NCBI RefSeq assembly: GCF_000308615.1
Contig: NZ_BAGB01000010.1
Span: 1-64,000 of the forward strand
Direction of reading: 5' to 3'
DNA: 64,000 nucleotides
Source: Nocardia jiangxiensis NBRC 101359
GTDB lineage: Bacteria; Actinomycetota; Actinomycetes; Mycobacteriales; Mycobacteriaceae
Positions 7,291 through 15,843 of the stretch are shown in pieces (within the stretch, counting starts at the first letter, position 1; each line of letters opens with the position of its first letter). The position numbers and the translations under genes were made by a program. The notes beneath the pieces are model-generated. The model searched no databases, was not told where the DNA came from, and was given only the letters and a program-made list of their open reading frames with translations.

Positions 7291-7494
7291 GACGTACTCC
7301 GAGGGCGACTGCCCGACGGGCCGAACTTTGGTCACGGATGGTCACAACTCCGGCGAACCAGAGCGGAGTCCGGCGGACCCGGCCGAACTATCTGGCCAGG
7401 TAGAAGAGCCTTTCCGGGCTCAAGGGGACCGCGCCGGACCGCCTGCTTTCGCCTTGTAAGCGAAAGGTCGTCAGTTCAATCCTGACAGGAGGCT
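7291..7494. repeat. Long direct repeat, copy A (att-like unit)
   Basis: About 204 bp here align at roughly 85-90% identity, with few gaps, to 8780-8980. The unit starts near CTCCGAGGGCGACTGCCCGACGGGCC and ends in tRNA-like sequence. A 10-bp inverted repeat (TCGCCCTCGG at 7269-7278, CCGAGGGCGA at 7299-7308) straddles its left edge; copy B has only the right arm. Because both copies carry the same non-tRNA sequence before the tRNA-like end, the unit looks like the end of an integrated element retained twice. Confidence 0.8.
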
Positions 7495-7500
7495 CCACCA
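7448..7500 (+). other. 3' half of a tRNA-Thr(TGT) gene (integration-site scar)
   Basis: The sequence forms an anticodon arm (TTCGC, loop CTTGTAA with anticodon TGT, GCGAA), a variable loop AGGTC, a T arm (GTCAG, TTCAATC, CTGAC), the acceptor 3' strand AGGAGGC, and encoded CCA. All of these fit a bacterial tRNA-Thr. The 5' half is missing: no GCCTCCT-like strand and no D arm lie at the right distance. Integrases of actinobacterial elements commonly use the 3' half of tRNA genes as the attachment core, and an inserted element leaves such a copy at its far end. A functional tRNA-Thr would then lie outside the window. No integrase gene is present here. Confidence 0.7.
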
Positions 7501-7504
7501 GAAA

Positions 7505-8567
7505 TCAGCGGACTTCGGTCAGGTCGTAGGCGGTGACGCCGTCGATGGTCCTGGCGGTGAAATTCCCTCGCACCCAGGTGTCGATCGCGGTCACCTGATC
7601 GTTGCCTGCACTGCCCACAGCGTTCATGGCGCGCAGCATCCCCTCGTCGAGGAAGTAATGGATCCTGTGCTGTGCCACCGCTGTTTCGAACCACGCCAGG
7701 GTCGGCGCCGGATCGGTGCCGTTGTAACCGCCGACCGCGAGGACCGGGTGGCGGGTGGCCAGCTGGTAGGAGGCGGCGCTGTTGGAACCGACGATGGCGG
7801 CCACCCAGGTGTAGTGGTCGGCATCGGTGTCCAGGGCCGTCGTCAGTTCCGGGCCTGGTTGCACCGCTCCGGAGAACATGCCCTCGATCAGCCGGCCGAA
7901 GGTGTTCAGGCTGGCCATCCGGCCGCTGGGCACCGGGCCGTTATCGTGCGCGGCACCCTGTGTGACGCAGCTGATCTTGATTCCGGCGTGACGCCTTGTG
8001 CCGCAGCGGAATTGCCAGCCCGACCGTCGGCTCGGCCGGGCCGTCCGAGGCCGGTGGGGAAATGAAGGCCGGTGCTCGGGCCGACACCGGGAAGCGCGCC
8101 GCCGTGGGGGACGGCCACGGTGGCGAGTGAACAGGCGGCCGGGCCGATCAGGCTCACGACCACAGCCAGCAGCGCGGCGGGCCTCGCCGCCGGGTCGGAC
8201 CGTCGCCCGGCGAACAGTACCGCCGTCACGGCGGCGCTGCCCGTCACGATCACCACCGGTATCAGCCAGGCATTCCAGTCCGGTGTGCGGTGCAGCAGCA
8301 CGACCGCCAGCGCCGTCGTGCCCGCCAGCAGCACGGTGCATCGAATATCGGTGCGGCGCTGCCACATCAGCGATCCTCCGATACCGGCAGTACCGGCGAT
8401 GGCGGGTGCCAGCGCGACGGTGTAGTACGGATGCACGATCCCGTCGGCGAAGCTGAAGACCGCTCCGGTCACGACCAGCCGGCCCAGCCACATCAGCAGC
8501 CCCGCCCGGACGACATCCGTGCGCGGTGCGCGGCGCAGCATCCACAGCCCGGCCGCGCCCAGGATCC
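7505..8567 (-). pseudogene. Broken GT39-family glycosyltransferase, C-terminal part
   Basis: Two minus-strand frames together give the C-terminal half of a family-39 (ArnT/PMT-like) membrane mannosyltransferase. From about 8567 to 8000 one frame encodes several membrane helices, including DGIVHPYYTVALAPAIAG, the His-Pro-Tyr motif typical of this family. From about 7930 to 7505 another frame encodes the soluble end (YTWVAAIVGSNSAASYQLA, VLAVGGYNGTDPAPTLA, HRIHYFLDEGM). At least one frameshift separates them and the catalytic N-terminal half is absent; homology stops at a sharp junction near 8567. It lies between the two copies of the att-like repeat, so it was probably cut or carried in by the same rearrangements. 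Confidence 0.7.
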
Positions 8568-8700
8568 TCCGCTACGGCATCTCCGAGCCCGACAACACCG
8601 CGCTCGGGGCCATCGATCTCATGACAGAATCGGTTGCCCGGCAATCGAACTCGGCTACCGGCGCCATACCGCCCACGCCGGTGACGGTGTGATCGCCCGC

Positions 8701-8776
8701 GGTGCTTGTCGATCAACTCGGCAATCGCTCTGAACGAAGTGTCGAAGGACGATCGGGACAAGGTCTGGATCATGGC
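8701..8776 (-). repeat. Duplicated 5' end of the DUF2637-like gene
   Basis: This 76-bp block closely matches the start of the DUF2637-like gene at about 6753-6826. It encodes MIQTLSRSSFDTSFRAIAEL against MIQVLPRSSFDTSFRTITEL there, with the start codon at 8773. After about 23 codons the frame runs into unrelated sequence. Copy B of the long repeat follows at once, whereas near the intact gene about 465 bases separate the two. This looks like the deleted remains of a second, related element. Confidence 0.8.
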
Positions 8777-8779
8777 ATT

Positions 8780-8980
8780 GACGACTCCGAGGGCGACTGC
8801 CCGACGGGCCAACCTTGGTCACGGATGGTCACCACTCCGGCGAACCAGGGCTGAGTCCGGCGGACCGGCCGAACTATCTGGCCAGGTGGAAGCGACTTTC
8901 CGGACTCAGAGGAGCCGCGCCGCACCGCATGCTTTCGCGCTGTAAGCGAAAGGTCGTCAGCTGAATCCTTACCGGGGCTC
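8780..8980. repeat. Long direct repeat, copy B (decayed att-like unit)
   Basis: This is the partner of copy A at 7291-7494. The tRNA-like end is degraded: the anticodon loop is GCTGTAA, the T stem pairs GTCAG with CTTAC, and the acceptor strand and CCA are lost (CCGGGGCTCTTTCCC). It therefore cannot be a tRNA and is probably an older junction. It marks the boundary between the accessory region and the housekeeping genes that begin at 9030. Confidence 0.75.
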
Positions 8981-9029
8981 TTTCCCTTTCCTCATCTGGT
9001 AAATGAACTCGTGAGGGCGCGATGTGGGT

Positions 9030-9806
9030 TCAGGCTCCCGCGCCGCCGTCCACGGGGATGATTGCGCCGGTGATCATGGCGGCTCGGTCGCTCAGGAGCC
9101 AGGCGGCCGGTTCGGCTACTTCGTGGGGAGTTGCCATGCGGCCCAGGGGGATTGATGCGGATATCTGGTCGATGATGCCGGGGGTTGCGGTTTCCCAGGC
9201 GTCGATCATTTCGGTGGCGGTGCCGCCGGGGGTGAGGGCGTTGACTCGGATGTTGTCGGGGGCCCAGGTGACGGCGGCGGTTTCGGTGATGCTGTTGAGG
9301 GCGCGTTTCATGGCGCCGTAGGCGGGCAGGGCCGGGTTCGCGCGACGGCTGCCGATGCTGGAGGTGTTGACGATCGCGCCGCCGCCGGTACGGCGCATGA
9401 GGGCTGCCTCGGCTTTCATGGCGGTCCAGTGGGCGCGGAAGTTCACGGCGAACTGTTCGTCGATATCGGCGTCGCTGGTGGTGTCGAGGGGGCCGGGCTG
9501 TTGGATGGTCGCGGCGTTGTTGAATGCGCCGTCGAGGCGGCCGTGCAGTTGCTCGACCCGGTCGAGTGCGGCGTGGATGGTGGCGCGGTCGGCGAGGTCC
9601 ACGGTCACCGCGTCCGCGACGCCGCCGTCGACGCGGATCTCGGTGACGAGGTTTTCGAGGGCGTCGGCGCTGCGGGCGGCGAGGACGACGGCCGCGCCCT
9701 CCCTGGCGAACAGGCGGGCCGCGGCCGCCCCGATGCCGCGGCTTGCACCGGTGATGAAGACGACCTTGCCGGTCAGCAGGCCGAGGGTTGCGATGTCGTT
9801 GGTCAT
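9030..9806 (-). CDS. SDR-family NAD(P)-dependent oxidoreductase
   Basis: This is a 258-residue classical short-chain dehydrogenase. It has the dinucleotide-binding TGASRGIG near residue 20, an NNAA motif around residue 95 (FNNAAT), the catalytic Ser in NTSSIGS, YxxxK as YGAMK, and the C-terminal VDGGAGA typical of the FabG-like group. Substrate cannot be read from the sequence. I chose the ATG at 9806; a GTG two codons upstream is equally possible and neither has a clear RBS. It is divergent from the XRE regulator at 9893, with 86 bases between, so that regulator is a plausible controller. Confidence 0.9.
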   Translation of the reverse strand: MTNDIATLGLLTGKVVFITGASRGIGAAAARLFAREGAAVVLAARSADALENLVTEIRVDGGVADAVTVDLADRATIHAALDRVEQLHGRLDGAFNNAATIQQPGPLDTTSDADIDEQFAVNFRAHWTAMKAEAALMRRTGGGAIVNTSSIGSRRANPALPAYGAMKRALNSITETAAVTWAPDNIRVNALTPGGTATEMIDAWETATPGIIDQISASIPLGRMATPHEVAEPAAWLLSDRAAMITGAIIPVDGGAGA

Positions 9807-9892
9807 GGCCACAGTGTCGGGTCGGTTCGGGAACCGGATTCAGGTACAGGTGGTACCAGGATCCGTCGCCGCATGGCGGGCACACTCGGGGT

Positions 9893-10744
9893 ATGGACAG
9901 ACATGAACTCGGGGCATTCCTGCGCAGTCGCCGCGAGCGGCTGCGGCCGCAGGATGTCGGTCTGCCGTCGGGGTCGCGGCGACGAACGCCGGGGTTGCGG
10001 CGGGAGGAGGTCGCGGTGCTGGCGCACATCTCCACCGAGTACTACGTGCGGCTCGAACAGGGACGCGCACCGCGGCCGTCGAGTGAGGTGCTCGCCGGGA
10101 TCGCGGGCGCGCTGCGGCTCACCGACGCCGAATCCGATCATCTGCACGTGCTGGCGGGCAGTGCGCCGAACCGGACCGGACTGCATCGTCGCGACGTTCG
10201 GCCGAGCATCCTCGCGCTGCTCGAAAGATTGCCGCAGACAGCGGCTTTCGTGATATCTGCCGCCTTCGAGGTGCTCGCGTGGAACGACCTCGCGGTCGCG
10301 CTCATGGAGGATTTCGGCCGGCTCGACGAGCGTGATCGCAACCTCGCGCGTCGCGCCTTCCTCGGGTCCACGGTCGGCGAGACCCCGCTGTACGGCATCT
10401 CCGACGCGGCCGAATTCCGGCACCATGTGGTGATGGCGCTGCGCTCCACCCTCGCGCGCTATCCGTCCGATCCGGCGGTGATCGAACTGGTCGACGAACT
10501 ACGTTCCGGCAGTTCGGAATTCGACCGGCTGTGGGAGCGTCACGACGTGCAGGCCGCACCGATGCTCAGCAAGACCTTCGATCATCCGGCCCTCGGGGAG
10601 ATCACCGTCGACTGTGACTCTCTCGCACTCGTCGACCGGGACCAGAACCTCGTGCTCTACAGCGCACCACCGGGATCGCGCGGCGCGGAGGCGCTGGCAT
10701 TGCTGAATGTCCTCGGGACCGAGGTCGACGACTACCGGCGGTAG
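9893..10744 (+). CDS. XRE-family regulator with MmyB-like domain
   Basis: This is a 283-residue protein starting MDRHELGAFLRSRRERL at ATG 9893. Residues ~5-75 are an XRE-type helix-turn-helix that includes RRTPGLRREEVAVLAHIS and YYVRLEQGR, the standard signature of a large actinobacterial family. Residues ~95-270 match the MmyB-like ligand-binding domain (AFVISAAFEVLAWNDLAVAL, then LWERHDV and FDHPALGEITVDCD). Members often sit divergently from an SDR oxidoreductase and control it, as the arrangement with 9030-9806 suggests here. The shared intergenic region contains the short palindrome CGGTTCGGGAACCG, a possible site. The ligand is unknown. Confidence 0.9.
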   Translation: MDRHELGAFLRSRRERLRPQDVGLPSGSRRRTPGLRREEVAVLAHISTEYYVRLEQGRAPRPSSEVLAGIAGALRLTDAESDHLHVLAGSAPNRTGLHRRDVRPSILALLERLPQTAAFVISAAFEVLAWNDLAVALMEDFGRLDERDRNLARRAFLGSTVGETPLYGISDAAEFRHHVVMALRSTLARYPSDPAVIELVDELRSGSSEFDRLWERHDVQAAPMLSKTFDHPALGEITVDCDSLALVDRDQNLVLYSAPPGSRGAEALALLNVLGTEVDDYRR

Positions 10745-10758
10745 CCCCGCGAGAAGTC

Positions 10759-11556
10759 TCAGCTCTTGCGAGCGACGCCCGCCCAGCAACCCGCCTCGGC
10801 GTCTCGCCACTCGGGCAGTTCGGATCGGGGCCGCCAGCGGTGTACGCCCACCACGCCGGGGTCCAGGAGTTCGTAGCCATCGAAGAGGCGGGTGACCTCG
10901 TCGCGATTGCGGTTCTGGGCGTGCACGCCGCTGGCGCGATAAGTGGCCAGGGCGCGGCGCATCGTCTCCGGGTCGAAATCGGCGGTGATATGCGAGATCA
11001 CCAGGTAGGAGCCGGGGGCCATCGCGTTCATCAGGGTGTCGACGATGCCGCGCGGATCCTGTTCGTCGCGGATGAAGTGCAGCACGGCGATCAGGCTGAC
11101 GGCGACCGGTTCGTCGAGATTCAGGGTTTCGGCGAAGGACGGCGCGGACAGGATGGCGTGCGGATCGGTGACGTCGGCGTCGATGTAGGCGACCTTGCCC
11201 TCGGCGGTACTGGCCATCAGCGCGTGCGCGTAGGCCAGGACCAGCGGATCGTTGTCCACGTACACCACGCGGGCGGCGGGATTCAGTTCCTGCGCGGTCT
11301 GGTGCAGATTCGGTTCGGTCGGAATGCCGGTGCCGATGTCGAGGAATTGCCGGATCCCGAGATCGCTCAGCGTCCGCACCGCGCGGGTCATGAAGTCGCG
11401 GTTGTGGTGGACGCCGGAGGCGACGGTCGGCCACACCTCGAGGATCTCGGCCGCGGCCTGACGGTCGACCTCGTAATTGTCCTTGCCGCCGAGGAAGAAG
11501 TCGTAGATGCGAGCGCTGCTGGGTTTGGTGGGATCCACGACCCGGTTGTCCGTCAT
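10759..11556 (-). CDS. SAM-dependent methyltransferase, DUF574 family
   Basis: This is a 265-residue protein with ATG at 11556 preceded by AGGAGA. It shows the marks of the DUF574 (Methyltransf_19) family common in actinobacteria: PSSARIYDFFLGGKDNYEVDR near residues 10-30, FLDIGTGIPT as the SAM-binding loop near 75-85, VYVDNDPLVLAYA around 105, and the C-terminal HRWRP. These proteins are annotated as methyltransferases from structure; natural substrates are mostly unknown. It is convergent with the XRE regulator (14 bases between) and divergent from phoP, with a 271-base gap in which no gene was seen. Confidence 0.9.
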   Translation of the reverse strand: MTDNRVVDPTKPSSARIYDFFLGGKDNYEVDRQAAAEILEVWPTVASGVHHNRDFMTRAVRTLSDLGIRQFLDIGTGIPTEPNLHQTAQELNPAARVVYVDNDPLVLAYAHALMASTAEGKVAYIDADVTDPHAILSAPSFAETLNLDEPVAVSLIAVLHFIRDEQDPRGIVDTLMNAMAPGSYLVISHITADFDPETMRRALATYRASGVHAQNRNRDEVTRLFDGYELLDPGVVGVHRWRPRSELPEWRDAEAGCWAGVARKS

Positions 11557-11827
11557 CCTTGATCTCCTAGTCGACAGGTCTCGCTGCGGAAGAGTCAATA
11601 TCCAGCGGGCGCAAAGTAATTCGCATGATAATACCTGGCCGGTCGGGGCGTGCGAGGAGCGGCCCGGGCGGCTGCGGGGCAAGTCGATGGGAGGAATCGA
11701 AGTGGTGCTGCATTCCGCGACATCGCTGCCGCTCGCGGCGGATTCTGAGCGATGCCGTAGAGCCTTCCCAGGAAACTCCCAGGCAACGTTCAGCCGGTTC
11801 CGCACTCCACGAGGGACGATGTCCTGC

Positions 11828-12565
11828 ATGAATGGTGTGCCAGCGGACCGGGCGCCCGAGGCCAGGATTCTGGTCGTCGACGATGAGCCCATGATCGTCG
11901 AACTGCTGTCGGTGAGCCTGCGCTACCAGGGGTTCGAGGTGACCTCGGCGGTCAATGGGGCAGAGGGCCTGGACAAGGCCAAGACCTTCCGCCCCGACGC
12001 GCTCATCGTCGATGTGATGATGCCGGGAATGGACGGGTTCGGCCTGCTGCGGCGGCTGCGCGCCGACGGCATCGAGGCGCCGGTACTGTTCCTGACCGCT
12101 CGCGACGAGGTGGAGGACAAGGTCACCGGCCTGACTCTCGGCGCCGACGATTACGTCACCAAACCTTTCAGCTTGGAAGAGGTCGTCGCGCGATTGCGAG
12201 TAATTCTGCGACGCTCCGGCCATGCGGTGGAGGAACGCAAATCGTCGCGAATCCGATTCGAGGACATCGAACTGGACGACGATACGCACGAGGTGTGGAA
12301 GTCGGGGGAGCCGGTTTCACTGTCCCCGACCGAGTTCACCCTGCTGCGCTATTTCATGGTGAATGCGGGCACCGTCCTGAGTAAGCCGCGCATTCTCGAT
12401 CACGTCTGGCGCTACGACTTCGGCGGCGAGGTCGGCGTGGTCGAGACCTATGTCTCCTATCTGCGCAAGAAGGTGGACACCGGCCCGGATCAGTTGATTC
12501 ACACGCTGCGCGGGGTCGGCTATGTCATGCGTTCGCCCAGTCGCAGGAATTCCCCCGCGAAATGA
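11828..12565 (+). CDS. phoP: OmpR-family response regulator PhoP
   Basis: This is a 245-residue two-component response regulator. The receiver domain (residues ~13-125) has acidic Asp18/Asp19, phosphoacceptor Asp62 in IVDVMMPGMDG, Thr90 and Lys112. The C-terminal winged helix includes SPTEFTLLRYF and KPRILDHVWRYDFGG, nearly the sequence I recall for M. tuberculosis PhoP. Position supports orthology: phoR follows, and the purine cluster lies just downstream as in mycobacteria. GAGGGA sits about 11 bases before the ATG at 11828 and only 2-3 bases before an in-frame ATG at 11819, so I prefer 11828. In mycobacteria PhoP controls envelope lipids, acid and redox responses; here this is by analogy. 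Confidence 0.8.
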   Translation: MNGVPADRAPEARILVVDDEPMIVELLSVSLRYQGFEVTSAVNGAEGLDKAKTFRPDALIVDVMMPGMDGFGLLRRLRADGIEAPVLFLTARDEVEDKVTGLTLGADDYVTKPFSLEEVVARLRVILRRSGHAVEERKSSRIRFEDIELDDDTHEVWKSGEPVSLSPTEFTLLRYFMVNAGTVLSKPRILDHVWRYDFGGEVGVVETYVSYLRKKVDTGPDQLIHTLRGVGYVMRSPSRRNSPAK

Positions 12566-12641
12566 GTGCCCGCCGAACCGTCCGTCCCGGAGGTTCTCGG
12601 CCATAAACGACACTGCTTCGGCCGATATGGAGAATACGGAC

Positions 12642-14072
12642 ATGGCTGGTGGCGTCGGGAGAGTTCGCACGGCAATCACGCATCGCCTGGCCGCGGTGCC
12701 GCTGCGGGTGACGTTGGTCGTCGCGTTGGTGATTCTGGCGGGCCTGGGGCTGCTGATATCCGGTGTGGTCGTCACCTCGGTCATGCAACGTGTCGTGCTC
12801 GGCGGGGTGGACCGGCAACTGTTCGACGCCGCGCACATCTGGGCGCGCCCGGACGCGCACCTGCCCGGCCGCCTGCCGCCGATGTTCTATGTGCGGACGA
12901 CGAATGCGCAGGGTGTGGTGGAGTTGCGTTCCGCGCCGTCCGCGCCGGTGCCGGATCTGCCGACCGATCTGGACAGTCATCCGCGCACGGTCGGCTCGAT
13001 CGGCAAACCGTCCGATCGCTGGCGGGCGCTGGAGGTCGTCCATCCCGACGGCGTCAGTGTGGTCGCGGTCCATCTGGATCAGGGCAAGAACATCGTCGAT
13101 CGTCTGGTGGGCTTGCAGATCGTGGTCGGGCTGGCGGTACTGGTGATCCTGGCCGCCGTCGCGCAACTGGTCATCCGGCGCAGTCTGCGACCGTTGCGCG
13201 AGGTGGAGAAGACCGCGTCCGCGATCGCCGGGGGTGATCTGCATCGGCGAGTTCCCATGCGCGGCACCAGTACCGAGGTCGATCTGCTGTCGCAGTCGTT
13301 GAACAGCATGCTCTCGCAGATCCAGCAGGCGTTCGCCGCCACCGAGGCATCGGAGGAGGCCGCGCGACGTTCGGAGGCCAAGATGCGCCGATTCGTCGCC
13401 GACGCCAGTCACGAACTGCGCACACCGCTGACCACGATCCAGGGCTTCGCCGAGCTGTATCGCCAAGGGGCCGTGCCGGAATCGGAAATGCTGATGGACC
13501 GGATCGAGCGTGAGTCCAAGCGGATGAGTCTGCTGGTGGAGGATCTGCTGATGCTGGCGCGGCTGGACGCGCAGCGTCCGCTCGAGCGCCGGCCGGTGGA
13601 TCTGCTGGCCCTGGCCAGCGACACCGTGCACAATCTGCGCGCGGTCGACGCGACGCGGCACCCGGACGGTCCGCCGCGCCCCATCGACCTCGAAATCCGT
13701 TCCGGCGAGGGAACTCTGGAGGTCTCCGGGGACGAGGCGAGGTTGCGTCAGGTGCTGGGCAATCTGGCCGGCAACGCGCTCGTGCACACCCCGCAGGGCA
13801 CCTCGGTGACGGTGCGGCTGACCCCCGCCGAGCACGAGGTGCTGATGGAGGTCGTCGACACCGGTCCCGGCCTGCCGCCGCAGGAGGCCGAGCGCATCTT
13901 CGAACGCTTCTACCGCACCGACACCTCACGCAGCCGCGACAGCGGCGGCACCGGTCTGGGGTTGTCCATCGTGCAGGCGCTGGTCGCCTCGCACGGGGGC
14001 ACCGTGTCGGTGGACAGCACCCTCGGCGAGGGCACGACGTTCACGGTGCGGTTGCCGCGCGAGGCTTCCTGA
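12642..14072 (+). CDS. phoR: Sensor histidine kinase PhoR
   Basis: This is a 476-residue membrane histidine kinase. Membrane helices lie at residues ~22-47 and ~155-178, with an extracytoplasmic sensor of about 105 residues between them. A HAMP domain follows (~178-232), then the dimerisation/phosphoacceptor helix with His257 in FVADASHELRTP. The HATPase domain carries an N box (LGNLAGNALVH), DTGPGLPP, FERFYR and GTGLGLSIV. I chose ATG 12642 because GGAGAA precedes it by seven bases; an upstream in-frame ATG at 12627 exists. The gene starts 76 bases after phoP and is presumably co-transcribed. The signal sensed is not evident. Confidence 0.85.
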   Translation: MAGGVGRVRTAITHRLAAVPLRVTLVVALVILAGLGLLISGVVVTSVMQRVVLGGVDRQLFDAAHIWARPDAHLPGRLPPMFYVRTTNAQGVVELRSAPSAPVPDLPTDLDSHPRTVGSIGKPSDRWRALEVVHPDGVSVVAVHLDQGKNIVDRLVGLQIVVGLAVLVILAAVAQLVIRRSLRPLREVEKTASAIAGGDLHRRVPMRGTSTEVDLLSQSLNSMLSQIQQAFAATEASEEAARRSEAKMRRFVADASHELRTPLTTIQGFAELYRQGAVPESEMLMDRIERESKRMSLLVEDLLMLARLDAQRPLERRPVDLLALASDTVHNLRAVDATRHPDGPPRPIDLEIRSGEGTLEVSGDEARLRQVLGNLAGNALVHTPQGTSVTVRLTPAEHEVLMEVVDTGPGLPPQEAERIFERFYRTDTSRSRDSGGTGLGLSIVQALVASHGGTVSVDSTLGEGTTFTVRLPREAS

Positions 14073-14078
14073 GCAGGT

Positions 14079-14504
14079 TCAGTCCGGGACGTTGGCGCCG
14101 TAACCCAGCTCGCGCAGGGCCTGCTTGATCTTGCCCTGCGCCTCGTCGAGGGATTCCTTGCTGGGCTCGGGATCGGCGCCGGAGATGTTGAAATCGCCGA
14201 GTTCGAACGCCGGGAAGACGTGCAGATGCAGGTGCGGGACCTCGAGTCCGGCGATCAGCATGCCTGCCCGGGGCGCGCCCCACGCGGCGCGCACGGCCTT
14301 GCCGATCTTCTGCGCCACCGCGTTGATCCGGGCGAACACCTCGGGGTCGAGGTCCTGCCACTGATCGATCTCCTGGCGCGGGACCACCAGCGTGTGCCCC
14401 TGGGTGATCGGGTTGATCGTGAGGAACGCGACGAATTCGTCGTCCTCCCAGACGAACCGTCCGGGCAGCTGACCGTTGATGATCGCGCTGAAAACAGAAG
14501 CCAT
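14079..14504 (-). CDS. HIT-family hydrolase
   Basis: This is a 141-residue HIT protein. It has the N-terminal half typical of the family ([26 protein letters not shown]) and the histidine triad HLHLHVF at residues 91-97, where the middle His is the nucleophile that cleaves adenylyl or nucleotidyl phosphate bonds. It resembles the mycobacterial Rv1262c-type HIT protein more than the protein encoded at 20488 does. The ATG at 14504 is divergent from purD, whose GTG lies 37 bases away, so the two promoters overlap. An in-frame ATG at 14513 would add three residues. It is convergent with phoR, six bases apart. Confidence 0.9.
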   Translation of the reverse strand: MASVFSAIINGQLPGRFVWEDDEFVAFLTINPITQGHTLVVPRQEIDQWQDLDPEVFARINAVAQKIGKAVRAAWGAPRAGMLIAGLEVPHLHLHVFPAFELGDFNISGADPEPSKESLDEAQGKIKQALRELGYGANVPD

Positions 14505-14541
14505 GGTCAGCATTGTGCCTTGGTCACCTAAGCTGTGCTGC

Positions 14542-15843
14542 GTGCGCGTACTCGTCATCGGTTCCGGAGCTCGTGAACACGCCTTGGTAGTGGCCCTGCG
14601 GCGGGATCCGGGGGTGAGCGCGGTGTGCGCCGCGCCCGGCAACCCCGGAATCGCGCAGCAGGCCGATGTGCGACCGGTCGATCCGTGCAGTGCGGAGGCC
14701 GTGGTCGCGCTGGCCACCGACTACGACGCCGACCTGGTGGTGATCGGTCCCGAGGTGCCGCTGGTGCTGGGCATCGCCGACGCGGTGCGCGCGGCCGGGA
14801 TCGCGTGTTTCGGGCCGTCCGCCTCGGCCGCGCGGATCGAGGGATCCAAGGCGTTCGCCAAGGATGTGATGGCCGCGGCCGGTGTGCGCACCGCGCACAG
14901 CGAGATCGTGGACCATCCCGGTGAGCTCGACGCCGCGCTGGATCGTTTCGGCCCGACCTGGGTGGTCAAGGACGACGGCCTGGCCGCGGGTAAGGGCGTG
15001 GTGGTCACCCCTGACCGGTCCGCGGCCCGCGACCACGCCGCCGAGCTGCTCGAGCAGGGCCATCCGGTGCTGCTGGAATCCTTCCTGGACGGGCCCGAGG
15101 TTTCGCTGTTCTGCCTGGTGGACGGTGAGACGGTGGTGCCGTTGCTGCCCGCACAGGACCACAAGCGGGTCGGCGACGGCGATATCGGTCCCAACACCGG
15201 CGGTATGGGTGCGTACACGCCGCTGCCGTGGCTGCCCGACGACGCGGTCGCGGAGATCGTCGAGACCGTGGTGAAACCCGTTGCGGCGGAGATGGTCCGG
15301 CGCGACGTGCCGTTCTCGGGTCTGCTCTACGCCGGGCTCGCGATGGGGCAGGCCGGACCCGCGGTGGTCGAATTCAACTGCCGCTTCGGCGATCCCGAAA
15401 CCCAGGCGGTGCTCGCGCTGCTGGACAGCCCGCTCGGCGAACTGCTGAACGCCACCGCGACCGGGACTCTCGACCGGGCCGAAGCCCCGCGCTGGAAGCA
15501 CGGCGCGGCGATCACGGTGGTGCTGGCCGCGGAGAACTATCCGGCGCGCCCCCGCACCGGCGATGTGATCACCGGGGTCGGCCCCGAGTCCGCCGAGCCG
15601 AATACCGAAGTGCTGCATGCCGGTACGTCACTGCGCGAGGACGGCGCCCTGATCTCCTCCGGCGGTCGCGTCCTGAACGTCGTGGCCACCGGAGCCGACC
15701 TCACCGAAGCCCGCAGCCACGCCTACGCCCGCATCGCCGGAATCAAACTCGCCGGCAGCCACTTCCGCACCGATATCGCTCTGGGAGCGGTCGAGAGCCG
15801 CATCGCCATACCCTCGTCCTGGTCGGTCCGCCGGTCGTCCTAA
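14542..15843 (+). CDS. purD: Phosphoribosylamine-glycine ligase
   Basis: This is a 433-residue GAR synthetase, step 2 of de novo purine synthesis: it joins glycine to 5-phosphoribosylamine using ATP. The N-terminal domain begins [16 protein letters not shown]. The ATP-grasp fold follows ([36 protein letters not shown], and [12 protein letters not shown], the PurD signature, then [13 protein letters not shown]). Length is normal. The GTG at 14542 matches the expected N-terminus exactly. The stop overlaps the stop of the convergent M23 gene by three bases. The last ~20 residues ([15 protein letters not shown]) extend slightly beyond the usual end. Confidence 0.97.
   Translation: MRVLVIGSGAREHALVVALRRDPGVSAVCAAPGNPGIAQQADVRPVDPCSAEAVVALATDYDADLVVIGPEVPLVLGIADAVRAAGIACFGPSASAARIEGSKAFAKDVMAAAGVRTAHSEIVDHPGELDAALDRFGPTWVVKDDGLAAGKGVVVTPDRSAARDHAAELLEQGHPVLLESFLDGPEVSLFCLVDGETVVPLLPAQDHKRVGDGDIGPNTGGMGAYTPLPWLPDDAVAEIVETVVKPVAAEMVRRDVPFSGLLYAGLAMGQAGPAVVEFNCRFGDPETQAVLALLDSPLGELLNATATGTLDRAEAPRWKHGAAITVVLAAENYPARPRTGDVITGVGPESAEPNTEVLHAGTSLREDGALISSGGRVLNVVATGADLTEARSHAYARIAGIKLAGSHFRTDIALGAVESRIAIPSSWSVRRSS

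Noticed and set aside
7408..7500. Complete tRNA-Thr gene
   Set aside because: The anticodon, T and acceptor 3' parts are good, but no 5' acceptor strand or D arm fits at the proper distance, and the same non-tRNA sequence precedes the decayed copy B.
1..9000. cas genes within the accessory region
   Set aside because: No protein has Cas1, Cas2, Cas3, Cas7, Cas10, Cas9 or Cas12 motifs; the proteins seen are too short or belong to other families.
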